Notes under the pieces: model-generated
What the model was told of the DNA's origin: nothing
Seen by the model: the letters and a program-made list of their open reading frames with translations, nothing else
Databases searched by the model: none
Assembly (NCBI GenBank): GCA_951799425.1
Contig: OX637402.1
Coordinates: forward strand, 31,464,492-31,528,491
Length of the DNA stretch: 64,000 nt
Direction: 5' to 3'
Source of the DNA: Ilex aquifolium
Taxonomy: Eukaryota; Streptophyta; Magnoliopsida; Aquifoliales; Aquifoliaceae
In this document: one piece after another, positions 37,127-49,624 of the stretch
How the letters are laid out: every line of letters starts with the position of its first letter
How positions within the stretch are numbered: position 1 is the first letter of the stretch
Made by a program: the position numbers and the translations under genes

Positions 37127-40100
37127 ATGCAAGCGAATAATGGTTCTGATCCGCAAGAACATACGCAGCAGAATAAGCAGCAGCAGATGACGACGCCGGC
37201 GGCGGCGGCGGCGGAGGTGACGGTGCCTTCCCCTCAGCAGCAGTGGGTGGCAATGCAGTATCCGCCGGCGGCGGCGATGGTAATGCAGCACCAGATGATG
37301 GGGCCGCCGCATTACCCGCCGCACTACATGCCGTACCACCACTTCCACCACCAGCTTCAGCAACACCAAGGGGGGTCGAACGGTGAGAATCGGACGATCT
37401 GGGTTGGTGACCTTCATAATTGGATGGACGAGGATTATCTCCGTAGCTGCTTTGCTTCCACTGGAGAGGTCCAATGTCCCTACTTAGCTATTTTTTTCAT
37501 ACGTAATATAGATGTAATGTGATGTGATGTGAGTCTTAATGGTTTATCTCTATAAATTGGCTAGTTGATATTTGCAATGCTTAGATTTTGAACTTATATT
37601 ATGCGGTCTCTTGCTTTTCTTTGGTTGAATTGTAATGCTTAAGCTGAATCTGAGATGTTTTTGGTGTTTAAAAGGAGTTGCATAAGTAAAAGTTTGGAGT
37701 GATGCGTAAAATGGAATTTGTGTGTATATGTGTGTGATGGTTTTATTCGATTCATAGTCTTAACAAGAGAATTCCTATCAATAATAAAGAAAACAAATAA
37801 TAAAAGCCACATTACACACAAAAACAAATCAAGGAAGAAGAAATAGGGAAATAGAGGACTCAAGAGGCCCATACGGATCAAGACAAAGATGATTGAGCCA
37901 ACTTGATATTTTGGTATCATTGCCACAAAGAAGAGCTTTTTTGATTTTTCTGTTTGGGTTTGGTTGTGTCTTAGTTCTATAATTCTGATTGGGTTTATCG
38001 TTGGGTGTACTACATTGCTGATATTGATCGGAAAAAAAGTAACGATAGGTACTGTTAGGCCGTGAACAACCAACTGTGAAAATTGCTTATGTTCGATCCA
38101 TGGTCACTGGGGCCTCCTAAAGAGATCTACTAAATTCATCAAGAAGTTCTACGCACTCTAGGGCATTAATTAACTCATCACAAAAAAATTCCTTCCGAAT
38201 TAATGTAGTTTGTTGCTTCTTTATATTTCTTCCTAATGAACCGACTACCCAAAAAAAGTAATATCCATTTATTATAAAATAAATAAAATGATTGAGCTTA
38301 AAATTGAAAAACCTATTCGAGGGGGAGGTAGTGTCGTGTGCTCCACGTGTATAATCGGGAGGGAAGACTTGAACTACACAAGCTGTAAAATGCCTCATGG
38401 ATTCAATCCCCATTTATTAATCATTGAAATTGTCTTGTTCCTCTCTGATTCCATTCGAAACACAAGCTCCCTTTTGATCCTTGTATGGTTTTTACTATTT
38501 CTTTTATCACATGCTTCATTCAGTAGAACTCCTTATTATACTGAGAAAGTTAAGGAATGTCCACATGTTTTTACTTATTTGCTATTGTCCCCTGTTTTCT
38601 GAAAGAAGAGAGAAAGACAAATGAAGTCTTTTGTTCCAATGGAAAGGATTGTGGCATCTGCAACTTCTCTTATTTTAAATTGGGGAGTGAGTGACACAGC
38701 TCTATTCCAAAAAACTCAGCAAAGAGGCATGACAAGCTTTACCAGGGGAATCTAGAAATAAAAGTTTAAAACAAAGGAAATTACTGTGTTCCAAATTGTG
38801 GATTAAGTGTCAGAGCTCTATTGTGAGATGATTTAGCAAATGCATGACAAGCTCAATAAGGGACATAACATTCAATCTATATCTTACAGTCACTCCCAGA
38901 ATGTTTATTAAATGTATCATAAATATTTTAAGAATGTAAGTAATTATACTTGGTAATCAGAAGAGCATTCCTTATTTAGTTGTCGACAAAATTTGTAATT
39001 AGATTGACAAAACATGCACACTTCATACCTACTCTTTAAAATGATACGAACATCATGATTCCAGTAACTCAAGGGCACCAAGATGCTTCTGCTTCCCTTA
39101 GAGCTGTTTTTTTGATTCTTGATATGCACGGGCAAGTGTTTCAAATGCATTGTTGCAAAGGAGTACCTAGATGTGTGAGGAGTTTTCATGTTATATAAGT
39201 CATGTTAATTTGTTGAAAAAGATGAGGAATTATGAATCTGAGGAACCATATTGCCGTTGAATTATTAGGATTGTGAACTTATGGGTGTCTTAAAACATTA
39301 TACCTTACCAAATTGCCGAAACAGAGAGGAGGATGGCATAAATGATGTTTTGCTGATTTTTTCTTCCTTTTCAACTTTTTACTGTACATTAATTTTTAGC
39401 TTTCCTCTTTAATAAGTTGGAATATCACCACTTATGCAGGTCGCATCCATTAAGGTTATTCGAAATAAACAGACAGGTTTCTCAGAGGGCTACGGATTTG
39501 TGGAATTCTTTTCACATGTTGCAGCTGAGAAAGTTCTGCAGACCTATGCCTGCATTGCGATGCCTAATACAGATCAAGCTTTCCGGTTGAATTGGGCTGC
39601 ATTTAGCATGGGTGACAAACGTTCAAATAATGGTTCTGATCTTTCTATATTTGTAGGAGATTTAGCTGCAGATGTTACTGATACCTTACTGCATGAAACT
39701 TTTGCTAGTAGATATCCATCTGTTAAAGCTGCTAAAGTTGTCATTGATGCCAATACTGGTTGTTCAAAAGGTTATGGTTTTGTAAGGTTTGGAGATGACA
39801 ATGAGAGATCACAGGCTATGGCGGAAATGAATGGTGAGTACTGTTCGAGCAGGCCCATGCGCATTGGTGCAGCAACACCGAGGAAATCATCAGCATATCA
39901 ACAACAACATGCTTCACAAGGTAACTAAGAATTCAACTTGCTTTGCAAACTTTCCATCTGGAACTGCAATGAAGCATCTGGGTTTCACTGTTTATATTTA
40001 GATAAAGTAAAAATTGTTGGCAGGATTCAGTATGTGCAAAACCATTGTTTTGCAAAAAACGACGTTTTATTTCATTTAAGCAAATATAAACCAAACAGTT

Positions 40101-42136
40101 TCTAGCATTAACAATTGAAAACTGATCGCTAAGGATTTGATGGTCGGTTTAGGTAGAGGAAGAGGGGAAGGAGAAGATGGGATGATGGATAGACGTATTG
40201 TGTTCAGTAGGAAAGAGAGGGGATGGCAAAGAGGAAAGGAGGTGAGGGCATTCCACCCAGGACCACCAAATCTGTTTCCCCCCCAACTGTGGGAGAAAGG
40301 TGTAATAGGATAAGAAATGTATTGGTGAAGTGGTAGGAATCTAAAATCAAGTTACACTTCTTTATTTCCTGCTTACTTAACCAAGAAAATATGGAAGTAA
40401 GGCATTCTTCGCACCCTTTCCATGCCTTCTTGGCTCTCCATCAAGGCCTCATGCCTAACAGACCATAAATGTGTTTTTCTATCCTTTAAAATCAGTCTTC
40501 ATTATTTTTCATTGTGACTTTCACATGTGGATTAGCAAACTTCCATTTCTAGTGTGTTCTGGTATGGATTCTCTGGTGGTGTTTCTCATTTCTCCTAAAC
40601 ATCCTAGATTTTTATTTCTGTCTCCCATGTCCAGTCTCTGCACTTAAGGAGGTTTATATTTAATACAGCTTGAAACGTCTTGGTATTATAGAAACACCTG
40701 CGGTTGCATCAATGTTTCTTGCAAATGTTCGCTGCCTTTTTTCCTTTTTACTGTCTGTGGATTGTGACTCGAGTGGTGTTGAACTTATGAGTTTATTAGA
40801 TGATTGCAGCCATGAATGCTACTTTTGTTAAATCTCTACTGATTGCAATAGCTATAAGATTTTACCACAACACTAAACTTTTTCTTTCTTATTTCTTTTC
40901 CTTATGAAGGGTCTGACCACCAATTTTACCTTTACAAGTTGAAACTAGCACTTGAACTTATGGCTCGGTTCAATTTTCACTGCTTCATAAAATCTAAGAT
41001 TTAGTGAAGAGTTTTTATTAAAGAGTTTTAAATTGGTTTTGAATCTTTTGATAGGTGGATACGTGTCAACTGGTGCCTCAGCCCAAGGTTTTCATTCTGA
41101 TGGAGATTCTATGAATACAACAGTTAGTCCATCATCTTTCCTCATGTTTTTTGCCCGTGGAATCTATTTGTATTTAAATTTCTCTTACCCTCTCTTTTTG
41201 GCCAATTAATCATTGCCATAGATATTTGTTGGAGGGCTTGATCCTACTGTGAGTGATGAAGATCTGAAGCAGCCTTTCTCCCAGTATGGTGAGATAGCTT
41301 CTGTAAAAATACCAGTTGGGAAAGGATGTGGGTTTATACAATTTGCCAACAGGTTAATTCCGTGTTAAAATTGTTCTTCTCATATTGTCATATTCAAATT
41401 TTAGCAACTACTTACACTTTTTACCTTGTCCATCTAACTATTGGCAGAAATGATGCTGAGGAGGCACTGCAGAAACTGAATGGTACGGTAATAGGGAAAC
41501 AAACAGTGCGACTTTCTTGGGGACGCAATCCAGCAAATAAGCCGGTAAACCCTCTCTCTCTCTCACACTAATAGATTCGGGTTCATAACCATAGTTTCCA
41601 ATACACGAGATCTTGTAGCACTGACCAACAAGTCCCTATCAATTGGTATTACCTCTCTCCTGTTTCTACTTGTCTCATCGCGTGGTGTTTCTGTGAAAAT
41701 TTATATTAACTGTCTTCTGATGGTCACCTTAGGGCTGACCATTTTGACTCTCGGAAGAACCATTTGAGTAATTTTATGCAAATACCTGATTTTCTTGGAC
41801 ATGATCATCTTTGTGTTTACTAACTGAAAAGCACATACTGCTTGCTCTGGAATCCCATTGAGTAGGAATCATGTGGTGGCTGTGAGAGTTATTCCGCAAG
41901 GAATGTTGAAAACTTCCATTATCTTGCCAGTTTTGTCTGTGTTGATCAGTTGTTTGCCTTAAATTTTGCAGCTGAGAGCTGATATTGGGAACCAGTGGAC
42001 CGGAGCATACTATGGAGGGCAGTTCTACGACGGTTATGGATATGCTCTGCCACTGCCTCATGACCCAAGCATGTATGCTGCGGCGTATGGGGCTTATCGC
42101 ATGTATGGCGCCTCCCACCAACAACAAGTAAGCTGA
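37127..42136 (+). CDS. RBP45: RBP45-type RNA-binding protein with three RRMs
   Basis: Six exons: 37,127-37,468; 39,440-39,920; 41,055-41,122; 41,222-41,352; 41,448-41,544; 41,972-42,136. GT-AG borders throughout, 1,284 nt, 427 residues plus stop. The N-terminus is Gln-, Pro-, Ala- and His-rich, as in the RBP45/RBP47 family. RRM1 starts with IWVGDL (91-96) and has RNP1 GYGFVEF (131-137); RRM2 has IFVGDL and GYGFVRF; RRM3 has IFVGGL and GCGFIQF. The tail contains a Tyr/Gly-rich segment and ends HQQQVS. Proteins of this family are nuclear and bind U-rich or poly(A) RNA; they are thought to act in pre-mRNA maturation and stress-granule biology. Intron 1 is about 2 kb and interrupts RRM1. The start was chosen as the first ATG in frame; the leader upstream in the same frame is only GA repeat. 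RBP47 is the main alternative name. Confidence 0.93.
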
Positions 42137-43597
42137 ACAGCAGCCCAAGGGAACATAGTAAGTTCCGGAATGTGGACAACATGACGTTAGAACGTAGACG
42201 TCTGCTACATTTCTCTGTAGTGTGCTTGGGTGTGTACAATTTTAATATCCCTCCCAAGTGTGGGGTGGAATTGAATTTTGACTACGTGAGGTAGCTTTCT
42301 AGGAATTGATTAAACATTTTATTGGAATAAATGATCTTGCCATGGATTGTGGTGGCTTGCTTCAGAAGTTGTGAAGTACATCATGTTGTCCTAACACTGG
42401 GACTTCTGTTTTCGTATTCTGAATGTGGTACTTTATCAGTTAGTTTGCTTTCTTACATTCACAACTTATGGAATGACTACATTAATTTCGCTGTTACCTT
42501 ATAAAAGAATCCCTTCATAAAAGATTTGTGCTTTACTTCTGATACACATGTTTCGGATTTTCAATTGTTTTTGGTACCTATCAAAAATTGTGAGCTAATC
42601 AGATCAAGTTCAATCAGCATAATCGAATTCGAATCAATCAAAAAAATATATTAAAAAAACTTGGGACTAATTCTAACTTATTAAGATCGATTCAAATACT
42701 TCTCATCTCTCTGAATCATAATTTAATGTCATTAGGTTATAGCTTTTACTAGATTTTCCTCCATGTGTAAAAAGAGTGGAAAGATGAAAATGATAATGAG
42801 GTTATTTACTTTCTAATATGATGTAAACCAAAAATCTTGTTTAACATATAGAATAATTTTAATTTTAACAACTAATTTGTTTTATTTTTGGTTAAAAAAA
42901 TAAAAAATAGTACTCATAAATTTATTATTGGATACATTATAATAACTTGCTTTTATAGTTCCTAATATTTGCGTTGGCTACTTTTGAATAAAACATACTA
43001 ATCCACGTGCTATTATTTTGTCTTAATAGTCGCTAATGACATATATTAAATTTTTGGATACTTTTTAATAAATTATCGGCATTCATTTTAGTAAATTTAT
43101 TGAAATTTTTTTACAATTAATCTAGTAGATAGATTTTGACTCATATGGAGAAATTTTGAGAATATTTTTTTTTGAAAAAAGTTACAAAGCAAATAAAAAA
43201 GTAATTTAGTACTAGTGGATTTTATTTTAGGTGTTGATAGACTAGATAATATATTTTTCTATAAATTTATGATCGATTATGTTTTATTATATATCGATAG
43301 ATTTGAATTAAGATGGCAAATAAATATTTCAAATTATTAAATAGGTTTTTATTTGAATGAAGGAGAATTTGTTACAAGTTATTGCATTATATAAAGTTCA
43401 GTGTAAATACAAAAATAAAAATAGTAAAAATATCAGAAACTAAAAGGGGGTATAGTAGAGATATTAAAAATTAGAAGGAGTGTGATTGTAATTATCCCTT
43501 TTCCTTTTACCCTGTTGGTCGGCAAAATAACCTCATTATTTTAAGAATTAGCTTAAACCTAATTCTGTTAGGTGGGGCCGTAGAGCAAAGGACGGTT
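42137..43597. other. Intergenic and 3' region after the RBP45 gene
   Basis: No coding content recognised. The first 200 bases are probably the RBP45 3' UTR (for example 'gaataaatgatc' at about 42,324). From about 42,600 the sequence is strongly AT-rich. Confidence 0.5.
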
Positions 43598-44579
43598 ATG
43601 GTCAAGGCGTCAATGCCTCAACTTTCTCTCTCCCTACTATACTCCGTCGTCGTCCTCCGCTCTGCAAGTTCGCACTTCGCTGGGGAATCTTTTTGCGTTC
43701 TTTCGGAATACAATCTTGTTCTTGTTATTGTTCCTTTTCTTCGGCTTTTTCGTCTTTGTGTTCGAAGCCGAAAGTAGTTGTGATGAGAGAACGAGGGAAG
43801 AACGGCCGGCGAGCTCATCAATGCTCTGGTACGTTCTCTTTCTATCGCAAATCTTTTTTGATTTCTAACACGTTTTGTTGCCTTTTGCGGTTTTTGATTT
43901 TGAAACTTGATACATTGCTATGTTCTGGTGGTTTATAGGTTTATGCCTATAGCAAATCTTTTGTTGTTCTTGATATGGATTTTGACACTGGAAGGCTTCT
44001 AGGTTCTCTATCTGTGCATCTCTTTTGGAATTTTTGTCTTATCTGTTTACATTCTCTCTCTACACATCGTTTACAGAAGAGTTGCTACATTACATTAGCC
44101 GTTTGATAAACTGTGAAATTGATTATGTCATCATCACTTCCTTACCAAAAGGGAAAGTAAGAGGAAAATTATATAAAAATAGTTGAGGTTTTAGAAGATT
44201 TGTATGGAAAGTATAGCGATGTGGTTATGTGCTTAGATCACTTTGGATGGATGAGAAGCGCTGCTTAGATTATTGGGTATTAGTTTCTTTTTATTTTGAA
44301 CTATCACATTTGTCAGGCTTAAGGATACCTCACTAGAGGTGGCTGATTACATTTGTAAGGATAAGTTTACCTTGACCAAGTCGTAGGAAAATAGAGTAGA
44401 ACATTGAATCTTGCAATACTCTTTGCCAACTCAACTTGCTACCAATTCCAGCATTGAATGTTACGCCAACCACAGTAGTAGAAAAGTACCAAGTACAGCT
44501 GATGAGCATGGCTACTGTTCTAGAATCTGTGGTTGAAATGGCATTTTTATGTTGTAGTACAGGCCAAACAAGGAATTAA

Positions 44580-44642
44580 CTATTTGGAGCTTCCCCTCAT
44601 TGAGCAGACAAAACGACCTCAACGAGGGAAAGCTCCAAATAG
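44580..44642. repeat. Near-perfect hairpin, 25-bp arms
   Basis: CTATTTGGAGCTTCCCCTCA... at 44,580-44,604 pairs with ...AAGCTCCAAATAG at 44,618-44,642, with two mismatches and a 13-base loop. It could be a foldback transposon remnant or a small-RNA precursor; nothing further supports either. Confidence 0.75.
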
Positions 44643-44720
44643 CTGACAAACGACGTCATTTTGCAAAAAAACTGGGTTTTTTTTTTAAAAAAGTGACCGA
44701 CTCGTTTGATTCGTGCTATA

Positions 44721-44736
44721 CGAATCGTACGATTCG
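44721..44736. repeat. 16-bp perfect palindrome next to the array
   Basis: CGAATCGTACGATTCG reads the same on both strands. Partial copies (CGAATCG) cluster from here to the array border at 44,814 and recur at every unit junction. Confidence 0.85.
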
Positions 44737-44813
44737 GGTGCGACTCAACTCTAAAAACGATTTTCATATAAGATACAAATCGTTTTTGTGCCGGTATTGA
44801 ATCACGAATCGTA

Positions 44814-47800
44814 CGAATCGAATTGCGAATCGTATAATTTTGATAATTAACTGTTGAAACAATTGTTATTTGTGAAGTTTTCTTTTCTTTTTCTTATATC
44901 TTTGTCATCTGTGTAAATGTTGATGATATGCTCTTAAATTTCTAAGCGTCACTGTTGGGGCATCTTGTATCCCATTTGGACAGACAGTCCATGTGGATGT
45001 GTATATTGCTTGTTAATGTCTAATTTGGTTTTGATTCCATATTGAGATGTGGGCTGAATGGAGTCAGGTATCAAGGGTCTGACCCTAATGTGATGCAACC
45101 CATTAGATGGTCAAGCAAATATAAATTCAAATACATGATACACTATAAAATTTGGCTCGCTTTGAAGATTGACTCACACGGAACCTTGCATAATTGTATT
45201 TGAGTTTAGTTAGGTCTTATTTTTAAGTAACTTGAAGTTGGTTTGCTGGTATTTTTATTTTATGTTGAATTTTCTATGCTTTTTTAGAGTCATGGGTATT
45301 TTTGTAATTTCGAGTTTTCCTGGAACGGGTTATGGTACGACTGCAGGTCGTCTTTTGAGTCAAATTATAGTGTTGGATGTTTCTAGATTTACAGTACTAT
45401 CTTCAGTCCATATTAGTTTCCTAGTTTGTAATGAGTCAAATTATAGTGTTGGACGAATCGAATTGCGAATCGTATAATTTTGATAATTAACTGTTGAGAC
45501 AATTGTTATTTGTGAAGTTTTCTTTTCTTTTTCTTATATCTTTGTCATCTGTGTAAATGTTGATGATATGCTCTTAAATTTCTAAGCGTCACTGTTGGGG
45601 CATCTTGTATCCCATTTGGATAGACAGTCCATGTGGATGTGTATATTGCTTGTTAATGTCTAATATGGTTTTGATTCCATATTGAGATGTGGGCTGAATG
45701 GAGTCAGGTATCAAGGGTCTGACCCTAATGTGATGCAACCCATTAGATGGTCAAGCAAATATAAATTCAAACACATGATACACTATAAAATTTGGCTCGC
45801 TTTGAAGATTGACTCACACGGAACCTTGCATAATTGTATTTGAGTTTAGTTAGGTCTTATTTTTAAGTAACTTGAAGTTGGTTTGCTGGTATTTTTATTT
45901 TATGTTGAATTTTCTATGCTTTTTTAGAGTCATGGGTATTTTTGTAATTTCTAGTTTTCCTGGAACGGGTTATGGTACGACTGCATGTCGTCTTTTGAGT
46001 CAAATTATAGTGTTGGATGTTTCTAGATTTACAGTACTATCTTCAGTCCATATTAGTTTCCTAGTTTGTAATGAGTCAAATTATAGTGTTGGACGAATCG
46101 AATTGCGAATCGTATAATTTTGATAATTAACTGTTGAGACAATTGTTATTTGTGAAGTTTTCTTTTCTTTTTCTTATATCTTTGTCATCTGTGTAAATGT
46201 TGATGATATGCTCTTAAATTTCTAAGCTTCACTGTTGGGGCATCTTGTATCCCATTTGGATAGACAGTCCATGTGGATGTGTATATTGCTTGTTAATGTC
46301 TAATTTGGTTTTGATTCCATATTGAGATGTGGGCTGAATGGAGTCAGGTGTCAAGGGTCTGACCCTAATGTGATGCAACCCATTAGATGGTCAAGCAAAT
46401 ATAAATTCAAACACATGATACACTATAAAATTTGGCTTGCTTTGAAGATTGACTCACACGGAACCTTGCATAATTGTATTTGAGTTTAGTTAGGTCTTAT
46501 TTTTAAGTAACTTGAAGTTGGTTTGCTGGTATTTTTATTTTATGTTGAATTTTCTATGCTTTTTTAGAGTCATGGGTATTTTTGTAATTTCTAGTTTTCC
46601 TGGAACGGGTTATGGTACGACTGCAGGTCGTCTTTTGAGTCAAATTATAGTGTTGGATGTTTCTAGATTTACAGTACTATCTTCAGTCCATATTAGTTTC
46701 CTAGTTTGTAATGAGTCAAATTATAGTGTTGGACGAATCGAATCGCGAATCGTATAATTTTGATAATTAACTGTTGAGACAATTGTTATTTGTGAAGTTT
46801 TCTTTTCTTTTTCTTATATCTTTGTCATCTGTGTAAATGTTGATGATATGCTCTTAAATTTCTAAGCGTCACTGTTGGGGCATCTTGTATCCCATTTGGA
46901 CAGACAGTCCATGTGGATGTGTATATTGCTTGTTAATGTCTAATTTGGTTTTGATTCCATATTGAGATGTGGGCTGAATGGAGTCAGGTATCAAGGGTCT
47001 GACCCTAATGTGATGCAACCCATTAGATGGTCAAGCAAATATAAATTCAAATACATGATACACTATAAAATTTGGCTCGCTTTGAAGATTGACTCACACG
47101 GAACCTTGCATAATTGTATTTGAGTTTAGTTAGGTCTTATTTTTAAGTAACTTGAAGTTGGTTTGCTGGTATTTTTATTTTATGTTGAATTTTCTATGCT
47201 TTTTTAGAGTCATGGGTATTTTTGTAATTTCTAGTTTTCCTGGAACGGGTTATGGTACGACTGCTGGTCGTCTTTTGAGTCAAATTATAGTGTTGGATGT
47301 TTCTAGATTTACAGTACTATCTTCAGTCCATATTAGTTTCCTAGTTTGTAATGAGTCAAATTATAGTGTTGGACGAATCGAATTGCGAATCGTATAATTT
47401 TGATAATTAACTGTTGAGACAATTGTTATTTGTGAAGTTTTCTTTTCTTTTTCTTATATCTTTGTCATCTGTGTAAATGTTGATGATATGCTCTTAAATT
47501 TCTAAGCGTCACTGTTGGGGCATCTTGTATCCCATTTGGACAGACAGTCCATGTGGATGTGTATATTGCTTGTTATTGTCTAATTTGGTTTTGATTCCAT
47601 ATTGAGATGTGGGCTGAATGGAGTCAGGTATCAAGGGTCTGACCCTAATGTGATGCAACCCATTAGATGGTCAAGCAAATATAAATTCAAACACATGATA
47701 CACTATAAAATTTGGCTCGCTTTGAAGATTGACTCACACGGAACCTTGCATAATTGTATTTGAGTTTAGTTAGGTCTTATTTTTAAGTAACTTGAAGTTG

Positions 47801-47996
47801 GTTTGCTGGTATTTTTATTTTATGTTGAATTTTCTATGCTTTTTTAGAGTCATGGGTATTTTTGTAATTTCTAGTTTTCCTGGAACGGGTTATGGTACGA
47901 CTGCAGGTCGTCTTTTGAGTCAAATTATAGTGTTGGATGTTTCTAGATTTACAGTACTATCTTCAGTCCATATTAGTTTCCTAGTTTGTAATGAGT
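44814..47996. repeat. Five-copy tandem array, 640-bp period (623-bp unit plus 17-bp filler)
   Basis: Units start at 44,814, 45,454, 46,094, 46,734 and 47,374. The first four are 640 bp and the last 623 bp, ending at 47,996. Copies differ only at scattered single bases, so amplification is recent or the copies are being homogenised. The 17 bases that end each of the first four units (45,437-45,453 and every 640 after) are missing from the fifth. The same bases occur 76 bp upstream within every unit. Each unit contains an open frame of about 81 codons (first at 45,232), but it runs over the unit junction, is Phe/Leu-rich and shows no family resemblance, so I do not call a gene. Confidence 0.95.
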
Positions 47997-49056
47997 TTAG
48001 AATGTTTGGAATCCTGAAGTCTTTAGAGTCCTAAAGGATTAGGAAACACTTGGAATTCTATATATCTAGAGATATAATAGTTTAATTTAATGGAGATAGA
48101 GTGATATTTTTGCACAACTTTTCACCAGATATTTGCTATGAAAATTGTGAGAAGTTATTCATAACCCTCGTGTGATGCCTATGGAATACTAGAAGTGATT
48201 CCTATGTCTCTTATTATCTTTTCTTCTTCTTTTCTTCCTATTTTTTTGCAAGTATGAAAGTTCTAAACCCCATAATCAAAGCTGATATAGTTTCCTTTAC
48301 GTCCTTAAACATCACATACGAAATCCTAACCTTTTTCTTTTCAATCCATCGGACCCTAACCCTCAAAATAACACATCCAACCCCAAAACACTTTTCACAG
48401 GTGTTGTTCACAATACCATAAATATTGTTGATTGTTTGTTTCCATTGTTGTGAAGGAAGGGATGATCCTACAATATTCTCTTGGTGAATTGTTTCCCTTG
48501 AAGAGTATTTTGTCCGGTATAATATGTCGGATTCTCGAAGAGTTAAGTTTGCAAAGATGAAATTTGTAGGCTTGCCAAAATTTTAGTGGTTTTTCTGTTG
48601 AAGGGGATTTAAGATGGTTGGGATTGCTAACATATAGAAAGAGATGAAAACTGGGATTCAAGAGAAGTACACGATAAAAAAAAAAAAAAAAAAAAAGAGA
48701 AGTATACGCCTTCCAATTATTGTGGCAAGTTATGCCCACGGCTTATTAATCTCCTCTACAACGTGCATTCAAAGATTTGAATACCTAATGTTGGAAAGTC
48801 GAGTTGTAGAAGACCCCCGCTGAACAATTGCGCAATTCAAGGTTGGTTTAATGGCTGATATAAGGTGAGAATTTCTTCGACAGTCACTATATAGTGTGGG
48901 ACATACATTCCAACTTGCACTTGGGACCAAGATGTACCTAAGTTTCCTTCATCAAGGGTTAGAGCTCAAAGATGTTTGTTTCTCATAAGAAACTGGATAA
49001 TGTTCATCAAAGTAACCCAATGCAAAAATTGATCCAATAATTTGAGATGAAGTAGA
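47997..49056. other. Intergenic or intronic, nothing recognised
   Basis: Sequence between the array and the LINE fragment. It contains a run of about 22 A at about 48,676-48,697. No uroporphyrinogen-III synthase exon was found here on either strand. Confidence 0.5.
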
Positions 49057-49624
49057 TCAAGTGAAAGAACCTACACAACCCCAAGAAACTGTGCTACTTA
49101 TTTGTCTATACTTGAGCGTGGGTCTACGCCAATGCGACAAATGAAATATGCCGGCAGCTAGGGTACATGTGCCCTTGCCCCCACCCCATGCTCTTTGCAT
49201 GTCCTCAAGAAGAACAAAGTGAATATCAAAATACGCGCGTCCTAAAGGAATCAGTCTCCATGAACCTGTGGGACTCCATAGCCGCTGCAACTGTGATCTC
49301 AATCCCTCAAGTTTGAGAGGTTGAGAACCTTTTGGGAGTAATAATTGACCATCAAGATTATTGTGGAAATCCTCTAGTTTTTGTCTATAGAGATCTTCGC
49401 TGATGTTTACCACAACTGTATCGCCTCGCACAGTAGGAGTAGGCAACTGACTCGAGGGATATAAGAATATTTATCCCCTTTAACAATGGATGCAAAAGTA
49501 TTTGGAACTTGCAGAACATTCACAGCACCTCCTTCCTCTCTAAACTCCATGGGCAATGAACTACCCCATGTGTTGAAGAAGATAAAGGCCGAATCATATT
49601 ATGTGTAGCAGCCATGGTAGATGT
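49057..49624 (-). mobile_element. LINE retrotransposon fragment with DUF4283-type ORF1 domain
   Basis: The minus-strand frame contains RGDTVVVNISEDLYRQKLED, then LRSQLQRLW, TGSWRLIPLGRAYFDIHF and DMQRAWGGGKGT. This order is characteristic of the DUF4283 domain of plant non-LTR retrotransposon ORF1 proteins. The upstream part (about 49,440-49,624) continues the domain (TFASIVKGDKYSYIPRVS) in another frame, so it is frameshifted. It interrupts the space where uroporphyrinogen-III synthase exons would be expected. Confidence 0.7.

Noticed and set aside
38100..38420. Possible tRNA-like segment in intron 1 of the RBP45 gene
   Set aside because: I could not form a cloverleaf or find both A and B boxes at proper spacing.
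41774..42257. Long minus-strand frames over the end of the RBP45 gene
   Set aside because: Antisense shadows of the last coding exon and 3' UTR.
44814..47996. CRISPR-like or rDNA spacer-like array
   Set aside because: Units are 640 bp and almost identical, with no short repeat/variable spacer layout and no rRNA sequence. The genome is a plant nuclear one.
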